Of a stretch of DNA of 10,286 nucleotides, positions 1-7,900 are shown piece after piece. Where the stretch lies: NCBI GenBank assembly GCA_945878705.1, contig CAMCUE010000023.1, positions 1 through 10,286 of the forward strand, read 5' to 3'. The stretch is from Ferrithrix thermotolerans DSM 19514 (GTDB lineage: Bacteria > Actinomycetota > Acidimicrobiia > Acidimicrobiales > Ilumatobacteraceae). The notes beneath the pieces are model-generated. The model did no database searches, was not told the DNA's origin, and saw only the letters and a list, made by a program, of their open reading frames with translations. The position numbers were made by a program, and so were the translations under genes. Numbering within the stretch: position 1 is the first letter of the stretch; each line of letters opens with the position of its first letter.

Positions 1-5
1 TGTAG

Positions 6-11
6 CATAAT
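6..11 (+). promoter_or_regulatory. Candidate -10 box of the 6C-like RNA
   Basis: CATAAT matches the sigma-70-type TATAAT consensus at five of six positions. Its distance would place transcription start near 17-19, just ahead of the first hairpin at 21. The -35 region lies outside the window, so the promoter cannot be assessed completely. Confidence 0.4.
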
Positions 12-17
12 TAATTT

Positions 18-125
18 ATAGCGAATGAACCTCCCCCAGGTTCTTCGCGTAATCACTAAGGCAGCTCCCCCAGTTGCCTTAGTTAAAAGGTTGAGAGGTC
101 CCGCCACTGCGCGGGGCCTTTCCCG
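18..125 (+). ncRNA. 6C-like small RNA (two C-loop hairpins plus terminator)
   Basis: Seen: two consecutive hairpins with the same seven-base loop TCCCCCA. Hairpin 1 spans 21-48, pairing GCGAA/TTCGC and GAACC/GGTTC with T26 bulged, loop 32-38. Hairpin 2 spans 55-83, pairing 55-65 with 73-83 with one G-T wobble at 64/74, loop 66-72. A third, GC-rich hairpin (93-122) looks like a terminator. Known: the actinobacterial 6C RNA family is defined by two stem-loops with C-rich loops, and in mycobacteria it has been reported to act on mRNAs through those loops. Inferred: this is a divergent 6C homologue, with only five consecutive C per loop rather than six or more. Opposite strand would give G-rich loops, so + is the favoured strand. 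The 5' end is set from the possible -10 box at 6-11, the 3' end from the third hairpin. It has no coding potential that I can see. Confidence 0.7.
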
Positions 126-127
126 TT
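93..127 (+). terminator. GC-rich terminator hairpin of the 6C-like RNA
   Basis: Bases 93-104 pair with 111-122 (core GGTCCCGC against GCGGGGCC, with T-G wobbles), leaving a six-base loop CACTGC. The stem is followed by CCGTTT, so the U-tract is short and interrupted. The hairpin ends the C-loop RNA and precedes the convergent acn 3' end. Because stems are symmetrical it may also help end acn transcription coming from the right, though no good T-run follows on that strand. Confidence 0.5.
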
Positions 128-135
128 TAGTGCTT

Positions 136-160
136 AAATAAATTTCCCATTTATTTTTTT
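136..160 (+). terminator. AT-rich backup hairpin with T-run
   Basis: AAATAAAT (136-143) and ATTTATTT (149-156) are perfect inverted repeats around TTCCC and run into TTTT at 157-160 on the + strand. The stem is weak (A/T only) but has the terminator layout that the GC-rich hairpin lacks. It overlaps the acn stop codon (151-153), so any read-through of the small RNA would be antisense to the acn 3' end. Confidence 0.35.
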
Positions 161-2418
161 GAGGTCATTACTTTCTTGCGTACAACATTGAGAGCGCTGC
201 CGGCTATAAACCATTTCACTTGTTCTGGTGAAAAAGTGTGCAGTGCTTGGAACTCAATATCGTTGCCACCGCGCTTGTGCACGATGCAACGCACCGGCTG
301 ATCTGGCACGGGGGGCATCTCTCGCACGCTGATCGTGTCATACTCGCCGATTAAATCGTAAACCTTTGGGTCGGCAAAAGTTAATGGAACAATGCCTTGC
401 TTTTTTAAATTAGTTTCGTGAATTCGAGCGAATGATCGCGCGAAGATAGCGCAAGCACCGCGGTATCGAGGCTCCATCGCAGCATGTTCGCGCGATGAAC
501 CTTCGCCATAATTTTGATCACCGATTGCGCACCACTGCTTATTGTTGTCGCCATAGTGCCGAGCAATTTCGGGATAGGTACGAACTTCATCATCAATTCT
601 GTCGATGCCTTCGCCAACTTTGTCGGTGTATGCGTTGACCGCACCGATAAACAAGTTTCCGGAAATGTTTTCTAAGTGTCCACGAAACTTAAGCCAAGGG
701 CCGGCAGCAGAAATGTGGTCTGTCGTGCATTTACCTTTTGCTTTCATAAGCACTGGCATGTAAATGAAATCATTGCCATCCCATTTCTCAAACGGTTCAA
801 GTAGTTGCAATCTGTCACTATTCGGATCAACTACAACTTCAATGTCTGAGCCATCGCTAGGCGGGGCAATAAATGTTTCGGCGCCAGCGTCGTAGCCGTT
901 TTTCGGCAGTACTTCACCAACTGGGGCGGCGAGTGAAACTTGCGAGCCATCTGGTGCCGTAATCGTGTCAGTAGTCGGATCAAAGTCAAGGCGACCAGCG
1001 AGGGCGAGTGCGATCACGGTGTCGGGACTGGTGACGAAACTCAGTGTGTTTGCCGAGCCATCGTTTCGTTTTGGAAAGTTGCGATTAAAAGAACTGACGA
1101 TCGTATTTGGTTTATCGGTAATTTCTTTTGAGCGCTCCCACTGTCCGATGCATGGACCGCAAGCGTTGGCAAGAACAGTCGCACCGATTGCTTCAAGGTC
1201 GGCAAGTAAACCGTCGCGTTCGATTGTTGCGCGAATTTGCTCTGAACCTGGCGTAATTAGTAAATCGGTTTTTGCTCTTAAGCCTTTCGAGGCAGCAAAA
1301 CGCGCGACGCTTGCTGCGCGAGTGATGTCTTCATAAGAACTGTTGGTGCAACTGCCAATCAGTGCAGCCGAAATTTCGAGGGGCCAATTATTTTCTGCAG
1401 CCGTCTTGGCAACACCACTACCGACACGGTGGGCGAGATCTGGCGTGTGTGGACCATTAATTAGTGGCTTCAAAGATGACAAATCAATTTCAATCGTGTT
1501 GTCATAAAGTGCACCATCATCTGGGCGAAGATGTTCGGCGACTTTGTCGGCCTCAGCGGCAATTTCGCTGCGACCGGTGGCTCGCAAATAATCTGCCATC
1601 TGAGCGTCGTAACCAAAGACCGAACAAGTTGCACCGATCTCGGCGCCCATATTACAAATCGTCGCTTTGCCAGTCGCGGATATTGTGTCGGCTCCGTCGC
1701 CGAAATATTCAATCACGGCACCTGTGCCTCCTTCAACTGTCAAGACTCGCGCAACTTCTAAGATCACATCTTTAGGACTTGACCATCCAGAAAGAGAGCC
1801 AGTGAGTTTGACGCCAATTACTTTTGGCCAGCGCACATTAAAAGGGAAGCCTGTCATTACATCAACGGCATCGGCACCACCAACGCCGATTGCGATCATG
1901 CCGAGTCCGCCTGCGTTTGGTGTGTGGCTGTCGGTACCAATCATCATTCCGCCAGGAAACGCATAATGCTCGAGCACAACTTGGTGGATGATTCCGCTAC
2001 CTGGTCCCCAAAACCCGACGCCATATTTCGCCGACACAGATCGCAAGAAGTCGTAGACCTCTTTGTTCGTGTCGATTGCGACACCCATATCAATTCGTGC
2101 GCCGGCTTTGGCTAAAATCAAGTGATCGCAGTGCACCGTTGATGGCACTGCAGTTGTCGAGAGCCCAGCAGTCATGAATTGCAAAAGCGCCATCTGTGCA
2201 GTTGCGTCTTGCATTGCGACGCGGTCGGGGTTGAAATCGGCGTAACTGCGCGATCGTTCAAGTTCTTGTTTTGCTGGCTTGCACAAGTGATTGATCAGAA
2301 TTTTTTCGGTCAATGTCAGCGGGCGATTTAAGCGCTTGCGTCCGAGCGCAACATTTTTAGCAAGCTTTGAATAAACGGTAGTGACGAGTTCAATTGGGGT
2401 TCCGGCGCTTGAGGTCAT
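151..2418 (-). CDS. acn: Aconitate hydratase (aconitase), mitochondrial-like type
   Basis: Cytosolic TCA-cycle enzyme interconverting citrate and isocitrate through cis-aconitate with a 4Fe-4S cluster. From the ATG at 2418 the product is 755 residues, normal for the mitochondrial-type class and shorter than AcnA/IRP (about 890). The three cluster cysteines are visible: Cys357 in the [10 protein letters not shown] motif, and Cys420 and Cys423 in [11 protein letters not shown], almost the numbering of the mature mammalian mitochondrial enzyme. [11 protein letters not shown] in the N-terminal part and [10 protein letters not shown] in the C-terminal swivel domain carry substrate-binding residues. 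The frame stays open upstream to 2580, but that extension overlaps the divergent regulator and does not resemble aconitase, so MTSSAGTP is chosen as start. No strong Shine-Dalgarno precedes it. The gene ends at the small-RNA terminator region and is divergent from the GntR gene, which suggests control by that regulator. No truncation or missing key residue seen. Confidence 0.96.
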   Translation of the reverse strand: MTSSAGTPIELVTTVYSKLAKNVALGRKRLNRPLTLTEKILINHLCKPAKQELERSRSYADFNPDRVAMQDATAQMALLQFMTAGLSTTAVPSTVHCDHLILAKAGARIDMGVAIDTNKEVYDFLRSVSAKYGVGFWGPGSGIIHQVVLEHYAFPGGMMIGTDSHTPNAGGLGMIAIGVGGADAVDVMTGFPFNVRWPKVIGVKLTGSLSGWSSPKDVILEVARVLTVEGGTGAVIEYFGDGADTISATGKATICNMGAEIGATCSVFGYDAQMADYLRATGRSEIAAEADKVAEHLRPDDGALYDNTIEIDLSSLKPLINGPHTPDLAHRVGSGVAKTAAENNWPLEISAALIGSCTNSSYEDITRAASVARFAASKGLRAKTDLLITPGSEQIRATIERDGLLADLEAIGATVLANACGPCIGQWERSKEITDKPNTIVSSFNRNFPKRNDGSANTLSFVTSPDTVIALALAGRLDFDPTTDTITAPDGSQVSLAAPVGEVLPKNGYDAGAETFIAPPSDGSDIEVVVDPNSDRLQLLEPFEKWDGNDFIYMPVLMKAKGKCTTDHISAAGPWLKFRGHLENISGNLFIGAVNAYTDKVGEGIDRIDDEVRTYPEIARHYGDNNKQWCAIGDQNYGEGSSREHAAMEPRYRGACAIFARSFARIHETNLKKQGIVPLTFADPKVYDLIGEYDTISVREMPPVPDQPVRCIVHKRGGNDIEFQALHTFSPEQVKWFIAGSALNVVRKKVMTSKK

Positions 2419-2449
2419 GTTGATCCGTTTCTTATTGTCGTATTTTTGG

Positions 2450-2456
2450 TGGGGGA
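2450..2456 (+). promoter_or_regulatory. G-rich Shine-Dalgarno of the GntR gene, complementary to the 6C-like loops
   Basis: TGGGGGA lies with its G-run (2451-2455) about 10 bases before the GTG at 2466, suitable for a ribosome binding site and the reason GTG is preferred as the start. The same seven bases are the exact reverse complement of the TCCCCCA loops at 32-38 and 66-72. Read on the other strand it places TCCCCCA in the acn leader. Confidence 0.4.
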
Positions 2457-2465
2457 TTATTGATT

Positions 2466-3224
2466 GTGGTATTGTATACAAGTATAGTACAAGTTCGAAT
2501 AATCCAATATCACGAAATCGCAAACTCGTTGCGAACCCGTATCGAGGCTCGTGAGTTTTCTGCTGGAAGAGTTCTGCCAAGCGAAGCAGAACTGTCCACC
2601 GAATTTAAAGTCAGTCGTGTGACTGTGCGGCGAGCCTTAGAAGTATTGCGGGACGAAGGCTTGGTGATTTCGCGTCAAGGTTTCGGTTGGGTTATGGCTA
2701 GCGACCAAGTGACACAAACTCTTGGGCGACTTGGAACGATCGAAGAGCAGATGATCGCCAACGGGATGACATCGGAACGACGAATTGTTGAGTTTGGTTT
2801 TGAAAAAGCGACACGCAAAGTTGCAAAAGTTTTAAATTGTGACCAAGTACTGCGGGTGAAGCGAGTTAATACTGCTAATGGTGAGCCGTTCGCAGTTGTA
2901 ACTGTGTGGTGTCCATTTGATTTGGGTCAACATCTTTCGCGCAAAGAAGTTGAGCAGTCTGCGTTTTATGAATTACTTGAGATTCCGATTGGTGGAGCGA
3001 CGCAGACTATCGGCGCTGACTCGGCGACTAAAACAGATGCCGGGCTGTTAGAAGTGCCGACTGGTTCACCAGTTCTGCATTGCGAGCGAATCACTCGTGA
3101 CACCGCGGGTAACGCAGTTTTACTATCGCATCATGTATTTGCTTCTCACCGTACAAATTTTGTAGTTGATTTACCGACTGCGGGTCGTTCTCTCGCACCA
3201 ACTGGCATGCGGCTAGTTGATTAG
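2466..3224 (+). CDS. GntR-family transcriptional regulator, HutC/UTRA subfamily
   Basis: DNA-binding repressor or activator that responds to a small ligand. The N-terminal winged helix-turn-helix (roughly residues 10-78) shows the family pattern [13 protein letters not shown], then [22 protein letters not shown] and a wing with SRQGFG. The C-terminal part (about 90-250) is a UTRA effector domain, with [16 protein letters not shown] and the closing [20 protein letters not shown] typical of HutC/FarR proteins. At about 252 residues it is full length. The start is uncertain: TTG 2460, GTG 2466 and TTG 2472 are in frame and no ATG precedes the domain; GTG has the best-spaced G-rich ribosome site. 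It is divergent from acn across a palindrome, so acn and its own gene are the obvious targets. The ligand is not readable from sequence; a TCA-related metabolite would be a guess. In Corynebacterium aconitase is controlled by a TetR-type protein (AcnR), so a GntR neighbour is a different arrangement. Confidence 0.88.
   Translation: MVLYTSIVQVRIIQYHEIANSLRTRIEAREFSAGRVLPSEAELSTEFKVSRVTVRRALEVLRDEGLVISRQGFGWVMASDQVTQTLGRLGTIEEQMIANGMTSERRIVEFGFEKATRKVAKVLNCDQVLRVKRVNTANGEPFAVVTVWCPFDLGQHLSRKEVEQSAFYELLEIPIGGATQTIGADSATKTDAGLLEVPTGSPVLHCERITRDTAGNAVLLSHHVFASHRTNFVVDLPTAGRSLAPTGMRLVD
2471..2509 (-). promoter_or_regulatory. Candidate acn promoter
   Basis: On the - strand two promoter-like pairs can be read: TTCGAA (2499-2494) with 17 bases to TACAAT (2476-2471), and TTGGAT (2507-2502) with 15 bases to TATACT (2486-2481). 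Neither is strong, and the choice is open. Either would give an acn leader of roughly 45-55 bases containing TCCCCCA (2456-2450). The palindrome at 2472-2481 overlaps this region, so a regulator bound there would block polymerase. Confidence 0.3.
2472..2492. promoter_or_regulatory. Candidate GntR-family operator
   Basis: TTGTATACAA (2472-2481) is a perfect 10-bp palindrome, and the wider segment to 2492 is flanked by TTGTA and TACAA half-sites and repeats GTATA/GTAC steps. GntR proteins of the HutC group usually bind short palindromes of GT...AC form close to their own gene. The site lies between acn and the regulator and overlaps the regulator's possible start codons, which fits autoregulation plus control of acn. 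Binding itself is inferred. Confidence 0.4.
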
Positions 3225-3244
3225 CGCGATTGATTAGCGCGATT
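3217..3244. repeat. 13-bp tandem duplication between convergent genes
   Basis: GATTAGCGCGATT occurs twice head to tail (3219-3231 and 3232-3244), with two further matching bases on the left. The first copy contains the GntR stop TAG (3222-3224) and the second touches the nitroreductase stop (3244-3246). The unit repeats the stop codon in a different frame. It looks like a recent slippage duplication; no terminator hairpin is evident between the two genes. Confidence 0.85.
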
Positions 3245-3891
3245 TACCACTTGTCCCAATGTAAAACTTTTTCAAGTGGCAAGCGTTTTGCTGGTTTGAA
3301 ATCGGTGCCAATTGTGTAAGCGATTGGGAAGAGTCCGCCTTGCGTAATTTTGTCGTGCGGAATGCCCAGAATTTCTGCCGCTTTCTTTTCGCCTTCAAGT
3401 ATCAAGTGAATCGTCGTCCACGCTGAGCCCATGCCGCGACTACGTAAAGCCAACATAAAGCTCCAGACTGCAGGCAACAGCGAACCCCATCCGCCTGCAC
3501 CCATGCCCACTTCAATGTTTTCAAGGCGGCCTTCAATGCACGGGATCATCATCAACGGCGCGCGATGCATTTCTTCAGCAAGATAAATCGCCGAATCGCG
3601 AACCTTTGGCATTTGATCGATCCGCATGTCACCTTCAGCAAATTTTCGCCCAGGCATACTCGCATAAATCATAAAATTTGCTTTATAAATGTCCGCAAGT
3701 GCTTTGCGCTTGGCTGCGTCTTCGACGACAATCCAGTGCCAACCTTGTGAGTTGCCACCAGTTGGTGCTTGTAATGCAAGATTGAGACATTCTTCAACAA
3801 TTTCACGCTCAACTGGACGGTCGAAGTCAAGGCGCTTGCGCACGCTGCGAGTGGTTGATAGAACTTCGTCGATATTTAGGTCAAGTTTCAT
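3244..3891 (-). CDS. Nitroreductase-family FMN oxidoreductase
   Basis: Predicted flavin-dependent NAD(P)H oxidoreductase of the nitroreductase fold, 215 residues, a normal length. Seen: the N-terminal RSVRKR stretch (residues 15-20), which contacts the FMN phosphate in this family; APTGGNSQGWHW (about 43-53), the conserved P..GN.Q.W flavin segment; GWGSLLPAVWSFMLALRSRGMGSAW, the central helix; and the C-terminal GLFPIAYTIGTDFKPAKRLPLEKVLHWDKW, typical of an actinobacterial subgroup. The start ATG at 3891 immediately precedes a good family N-terminus; no strong ribosome site precedes it. It is convergent with the GntR gene (19 bases apart) and divergent from the crotonase gene. The physiological substrate cannot be inferred: nitroaromatics, quinones, enones or other acceptors are all used by relatives. 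Confidence 0.9.
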   Translation of the reverse strand: MKLDLNIDEVLSTTRSVRKRLDFDRPVEREIVEECLNLALQAPTGGNSQGWHWIVVEDAAKRKALADIYKANFMIYASMPGRKFAEGDMRIDQMPKVRDSAIYLAEEMHRAPLMMIPCIEGRLENIEVGMGAGGWGSLLPAVWSFMLALRSRGMGSAWTTIHLILEGEKKAAEILGIPHDKITQGGLFPIAYTIGTDFKPAKRLPLEKVLHWDKW

Positions 3892-3909
3892 GGCTTCAAG
3901 TCTGCCATG
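3889..3909 (-). repeat. Inverted repeat over the nitroreductase start codon
   Basis: CATGGC (3889-3894) and GCCATG (3904-3909) are perfect 6-bp arms around a 9-base spacer. In the nitroreductase mRNA the second arm contains the AUG, so the hairpin could mask the start codon. It could equally be a small operator or chance; arms this short are weak evidence. Confidence 0.3.
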
Positions 3910-3971
3910 TCACTGTAGAGATAAGAGAGTTGGGGCGATCTGAATAACCTAGAAGTATTGGATATTGAAAG

Positions 3972-3976
3972 AGGAG
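3972..3976 (+). promoter_or_regulatory. Shine-Dalgarno of the crotonase gene
   Basis: AGGAG preceded by GAAAG lies just upstream of ATG 3980 and 12 bases before a second in-frame ATG at 3989. It rules out the further upstream in-frame TTG at 3965, which would put the ribosome site inside the coding sequence. Spacing to 3980 is tight, so initiation at 3989 is possible. Confidence 0.6.
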
Positions 3977-3979
3977 AAA

Positions 3980-4843
3980 ATGTCAAATATGAATGATGAG
4001 AAAAATTACAACGACCGTGTACTAGTGACGATTAATGACGGAATTGCTGATGTCAGGCTTGATCGTGCAGATAAGCGCAACGCTCTTGATCCAGCAATGT
4101 TCGACGCGATTTCGCGGGCGGGCAAAGATCTTGTGACGAACAAAGATATTCGAGCAGTTGTTCTTTCTGGCAATGGCACTTCTTTTTGTGCAGGACTTGA
4201 TTTTGGCAGCTTTCAAGTCATGGCTGATTCAGGCTCTGCCAGTACAAACAGTAAATCTAAAGATTCTCAAAAAGAAAATGCAGGGGCGATGGCTACTGGG
4301 GCGATCACGCACTTAGCGCAACAAATTTGTTGGGTGTGGCAAGAAGTTCCAGTGCCAGTTATTGCGGCGATTCAAGGCCATGCACTCGGTGGCGGAATGC
4401 AGTTGGCACTTGGCGCCGACATTCGTGTCGCGCACCCCGAGACGCAATTTGCGATGCGGGAAGTTCATTGGGGGCTGATCCCTGATATGACTGGCACTTT
4501 GATGTTGTCGCGACTCGTACGCGACGATGTTGCAAAAGATTTGGTTTTTAGCGCGCGTGTAATTTCTGGCACGCAAGCGCATGAGTTTGGGGTTGTGACT
4601 CGGATCTCAGAGAGCCCGCTAGACGTAGCGATGCAGATTGCACGCGAGATTGCCGAGCGCAGTCCTGACGCCGTGCGTGGGGCTAAAGCACTGATCAATC
4701 GACTCTCTAATGCTGGAGCGGCTGAACATTTTGCCGAAGAGCGCAGGATCATCCAGTCTCTGATTGGCAAGCCGAATCAGGTTGAAGCCGTGATGTCAAA
4801 CTTTGAAAAAAGGTCGGCAAATTTTGTACCCCCGTCTGTCTAG
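3980..4843 (+). CDS. Crotonase/enoyl-CoA hydratase-isomerase family protein
   Basis: Predicted cytosolic acyl-CoA enzyme of the crotonase fold, 287 residues. The two oxyanion-hole regions are visible: SGNGTSFCAGLDFGSF (about 63-78) and QGHALGGGMQLALGADIR (about 132-149). The segment REVHWGLIPDMTGT (160-173) holds Glu161, at the position of a catalytic Glu of hydratases, and Asp169, matching the PD.G pattern of dienoyl-CoA isomerase-like members. The second hydratase Glu position appears to be Asp187, and the dienoyl-isomerase first Asp position appears to be Gln141. It therefore fits neither the classical hydratase dyad nor the complete isomerase triad, and the reaction is left open (hydratase, isomerase or hydrolase). 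A Ser/Lys-rich insertion (about 84-100) is a flexible loop following the first oxyanion region. It stands alone, divergent from the nitroreductase and 82 bases before gltB, with no other fatty-acid gene nearby. Confidence 0.88.
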   Translation: MSNMNDEKNYNDRVLVTINDGIADVRLDRADKRNALDPAMFDAISRAGKDLVTNKDIRAVVLSGNGTSFCAGLDFGSFQVMADSGSASTNSKSKDSQKENAGAMATGAITHLAQQICWVWQEVPVPVIAAIQGHALGGGMQLALGADIRVAHPETQFAMREVHWGLIPDMTGTLMLSRLVRDDVAKDLVFSARVISGTQAHEFGVVTRISESPLDVAMQIAREIAERSPDAVRGAKALINRLSNAGAAEHFAEERRIIQSLIGKPNQVEAVMSNFEKRSANFVPPSV

Positions 4844-4875
4844 ACTTTAATTCTCGAGCCAACGTCGTCTCGTTT

Positions 4876-4898
4876 AACTAGCCAATTGGTGGCTTGTT
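4876..4898 (+). terminator. Possible terminator or leader hairpin before gltB
   Basis: AACTAGCCA (4876-4884) pairs with TGGCTTGTT (4890-4898) with one T-T mismatch, loop ATTGG. It is followed by TATTG, not a real U-tract. It lies after the crotonase stop and could end that transcript or form part of a gltB leader. The rest of the 82-base gap holds only the gltB ribosome site. Confidence 0.3.
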
Positions 4899-4925
4899 TA
4901 TTGAAAGCATCCAGGGACGACAACT

Positions 4926-7900
4926 TTGCAAGATTTACCACAAGCGATTGGTCTTTACGACCCAAGATTTGAGCACGACTCGTGTGGTGTCTCATTCGTC
5001 GTAGACATGCATGGTCGTGCGAGTCACGAGATTGTTGCTACAGGTCTTGGCGCGTTGTGCAGCATGGAGCATCGTGGCGCGACTGGTGCTGAAACACAAA
5101 CTGGTGATGGCGCAGGACTCTTGTTGCAGATTCCGCATAAGTTTTTAGATGCAGTAACGCAATTTGATTTACCAAGCGTCGGAAGTTACGGCGTTGGAAT
5201 GGCTTTTTTGCCAAGTGACGATGAACTTGCGAATAAAGCCCGTCAAAGCATCGAATCAATTGTTGCTCAACAGAATCTGCAAACTCTCGGTTGGCGAAAT
5301 GTTCCAGTAAATCCTTCATGCTTGGGTGCGAGCGCACATCGTGTGATGCCAGCGTTTATGCAATTTTTTGTTTGTGATCCGAGTGGGTCGAAATTGATAG
5401 ATCTGGATCGAAAGTTATTTATTTTGCGCAAGCGAATTGAGCACGAACTGCCGGACGAACAAAAGACGTACTTTCCGTCGCTTTCGTCGCGCACGCTGAT
5501 CTATAAAGGCATGTTGACAACTCCAGAGTTGCAGATATTTTTCGAAGATTTGATTGACGAGCGAATTGAGTCGGCTCTAGTGCTGGTGCATAGTCGATTT
5601 TCAACAAATACATTCCCGTCATGGCCACTTGCTCACCCGTATCGATACATTGCGCACAACGGCGAAATTAATACCGTTCAGGGAAACCGAAACTGGATGC
5701 GAACGCGAGAGTCGCTGTTGGCGACCGAACTTATCCCAGATTTAGAAAAAGCATTTCCGATTTGCACGGTCGGTGGCTCTGACTCGGCAAGTTTCGATGA
5801 AGTTCTTGAATTGTTGCACTTGTCGGGCCGAAGTTTGCCACACGCAATGCTGATGATGATTCCTGAAGCGTGGGAGAACTCAAAAACAATGTCAGAAACT
5901 AAGCGCGCGTTTTATCGCTATCACGGCTCATTGATTGAGCCTTGGGACGGTCCCGCCAGCGTTGCATTTACTGATGGAACTATCATCGGCGCGGTTCTAG
6001 ATCGAAACGGCTTGCGTCCAAGTCGATATTGGGTGACCGAAGATGACCTTGTGATCATGGCAAGCGAAGTGGGCGTTGTAAATATTGACCCAGCACGAGT
6101 CAAGATCAAAGGACGATTACAGCCAGGGAAAATGTTGTTGGTAGACACGGCGCAAGGACGAATAATTAGCGACGAAGAGATTAAAGAGTCTCTGGCTGCA
6201 CAGGCACCATATGCGCAATGGCTCGCAGATGGCCAAGTTGAACTGAAAAATCTTGTTGATCGAGAGCATGTCGTTTTTAGTCACGACAGCGTGTTGCGCC
6301 GTCAACAAGTTTTTGGATATTCGCATGAAGAATTAAAACTAATTATTGCTCCAACTGCGTTGACTGGCACTGAGCCAATCGGGTCAATGGGAACAGATAC
6401 ACCGATCGCAGTTCTGTCGACTCGACCGCGATTGTTGTTTGATTATTTTTCACAGTTGTTTGCTCAGGTGACGAACCCGCCATTGGATGCAATTCGTGAA
6501 GAGATCGTTACATCAGTTGGGTCAACTTGCGGACCAGAAAGTAATTTGTTGTTTGCGACTGGCGAGAACTGCAAACAACTTGTGTTGCCTTTCCCGATTA
6601 TCGATAATGACGAATTAGCAAAAATTATTCACATCAATGATGATGATTCGTTTAATCAGCTCAAATCTAAAGTAATTAGTGGCTTGTATCGAGTTGCGAA
6701 CGGTGCGCAAGCAATGCGTGATGCCCTTGACGAGATTCGCCGAAATGTTGTTCAGGCAATCAATGATGGCGCACGGATAATCGTCTTATCTGATCGCAAT
6801 AGTGATGAAGTTTTCGCGCCGATTCCGTCGCTGTTGTTGACGAGTGCTGTTCATCACCATTTGATTCGTGAAAAACAACGAACGAAAGTTGGTTTGATAG
6901 TCGAATGTGGAGATGCACGCGAAGTTCACCACATGGCACTGCTGATTGGTTATGGCGCAGGAGCGATTAATCCGTATTTGGCATTTGAGTCGATTGAAGA
7001 CATGGTTGTTGCGGACGACTCAACAGGCATGTTTGGTCTCGGCACGATCACAGCAAAAACCGCGATTAAAAACTACATCAAGGCGTCGGGTAAGGGTGTA
7101 TTAAAAGTTATGTCAAAGATGGGTGTTTCAACTGTGGCTTCGTACACGGGTGCACAAATTTTTGAAGCGATCGGTTTGTCAACAGAAGTAGTCGACGAAT
7201 TTTTCACTGGCACAGTTTCGCGCCTTGGAGGAATCTCGCTAGATGAGATCGCGCGCGAAGTTTCTGCTCGCCATTCAGTGGCACACCCGACGAGACCAGA
7301 TCAAAGACGCCACCGACAACTTGAACTCGGCGGAGAGTATCAATGGCGCCGCGAGGGTGAACATCATCTATTTAATCCTGACACTGTTTATCGTCTGCAA
7401 CATGCGACACGAACAGGTCGCTATGACATTTTCAAGCAGTACACAAAATCAGTTGATGATCAATCTCGTGTTCTTGCAACACTGCGCGGGCTATTCGAGT
7501 TTGCTCAGGCAAAGAATCCGATTTCAATTGATGAAGTTGAGCCGGTAAGTGAAATAGTCAAACGCTTTTCGACTGGGGCAATGAGTTACGGATCAATTTC
7601 GGCGGAAGCACACGAGACATTAGCAATTGCAATGAATCGCATTGGTGCCAAGAGCAACACCGGCGAAGGTGGAGAAGATGCCGAAAGATATCTACCGATG
7701 CCCAATGGTGATTCAAAGCGATCGGCGATTAAACAAGTTGCGTCGGCACGCTTCGGGGTGACGAGTGAATATCTTGTTAATGCAGACGACTTACAAATCA
7801 AAATGGCGCAAGGCGCCAAGCCTGGCGAAGGCGGTCAACTACCAGCGCACAAGGTTTATCCATGGATAGCCAAGACACGATATTCAACTGCAGGAGTTGG

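Noticed and set aside
309..314. Six-G run on the + strand as another sRNA target
   Set aside because: It lies within acn, whose mRNA carries C there, so it could not pair with C-rich loops.
965..1966. Several open frames on the + strand opposite acn
   Set aside because: They are antisense to a complete, conserved aconitase and show no recognisable domain; they follow from codon bias.
2419..2580. 54-residue N-terminal extension of aconitase
   Set aside because: It overlaps the divergent regulator's HTH coding region, does not resemble aconitase, and the ATG at 2418 gives the normal family length.
3965..3979. TTG start five codons upstream for the crotonase
   Set aside because: Those codons are the Shine-Dalgarno sequence itself; ATG 3980 or 3989 is more natural.
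4469..4473. GGGGG run in the crotonase mRNA as an sRNA target
   Set aside because: Deep inside the coding region, and the match to the loop is shorter than at 2450-2456.
4844..4925. Glutamine riboswitch or downstream-peptide motif before gltB
   Set aside because: I could not find the conserved core of these motifs; only one modest hairpin is present.
7243..7548. 101-codon frame on the + strand inside gltB
   Set aside because: Out of frame with the intact GltB synthase domain and without domain features.
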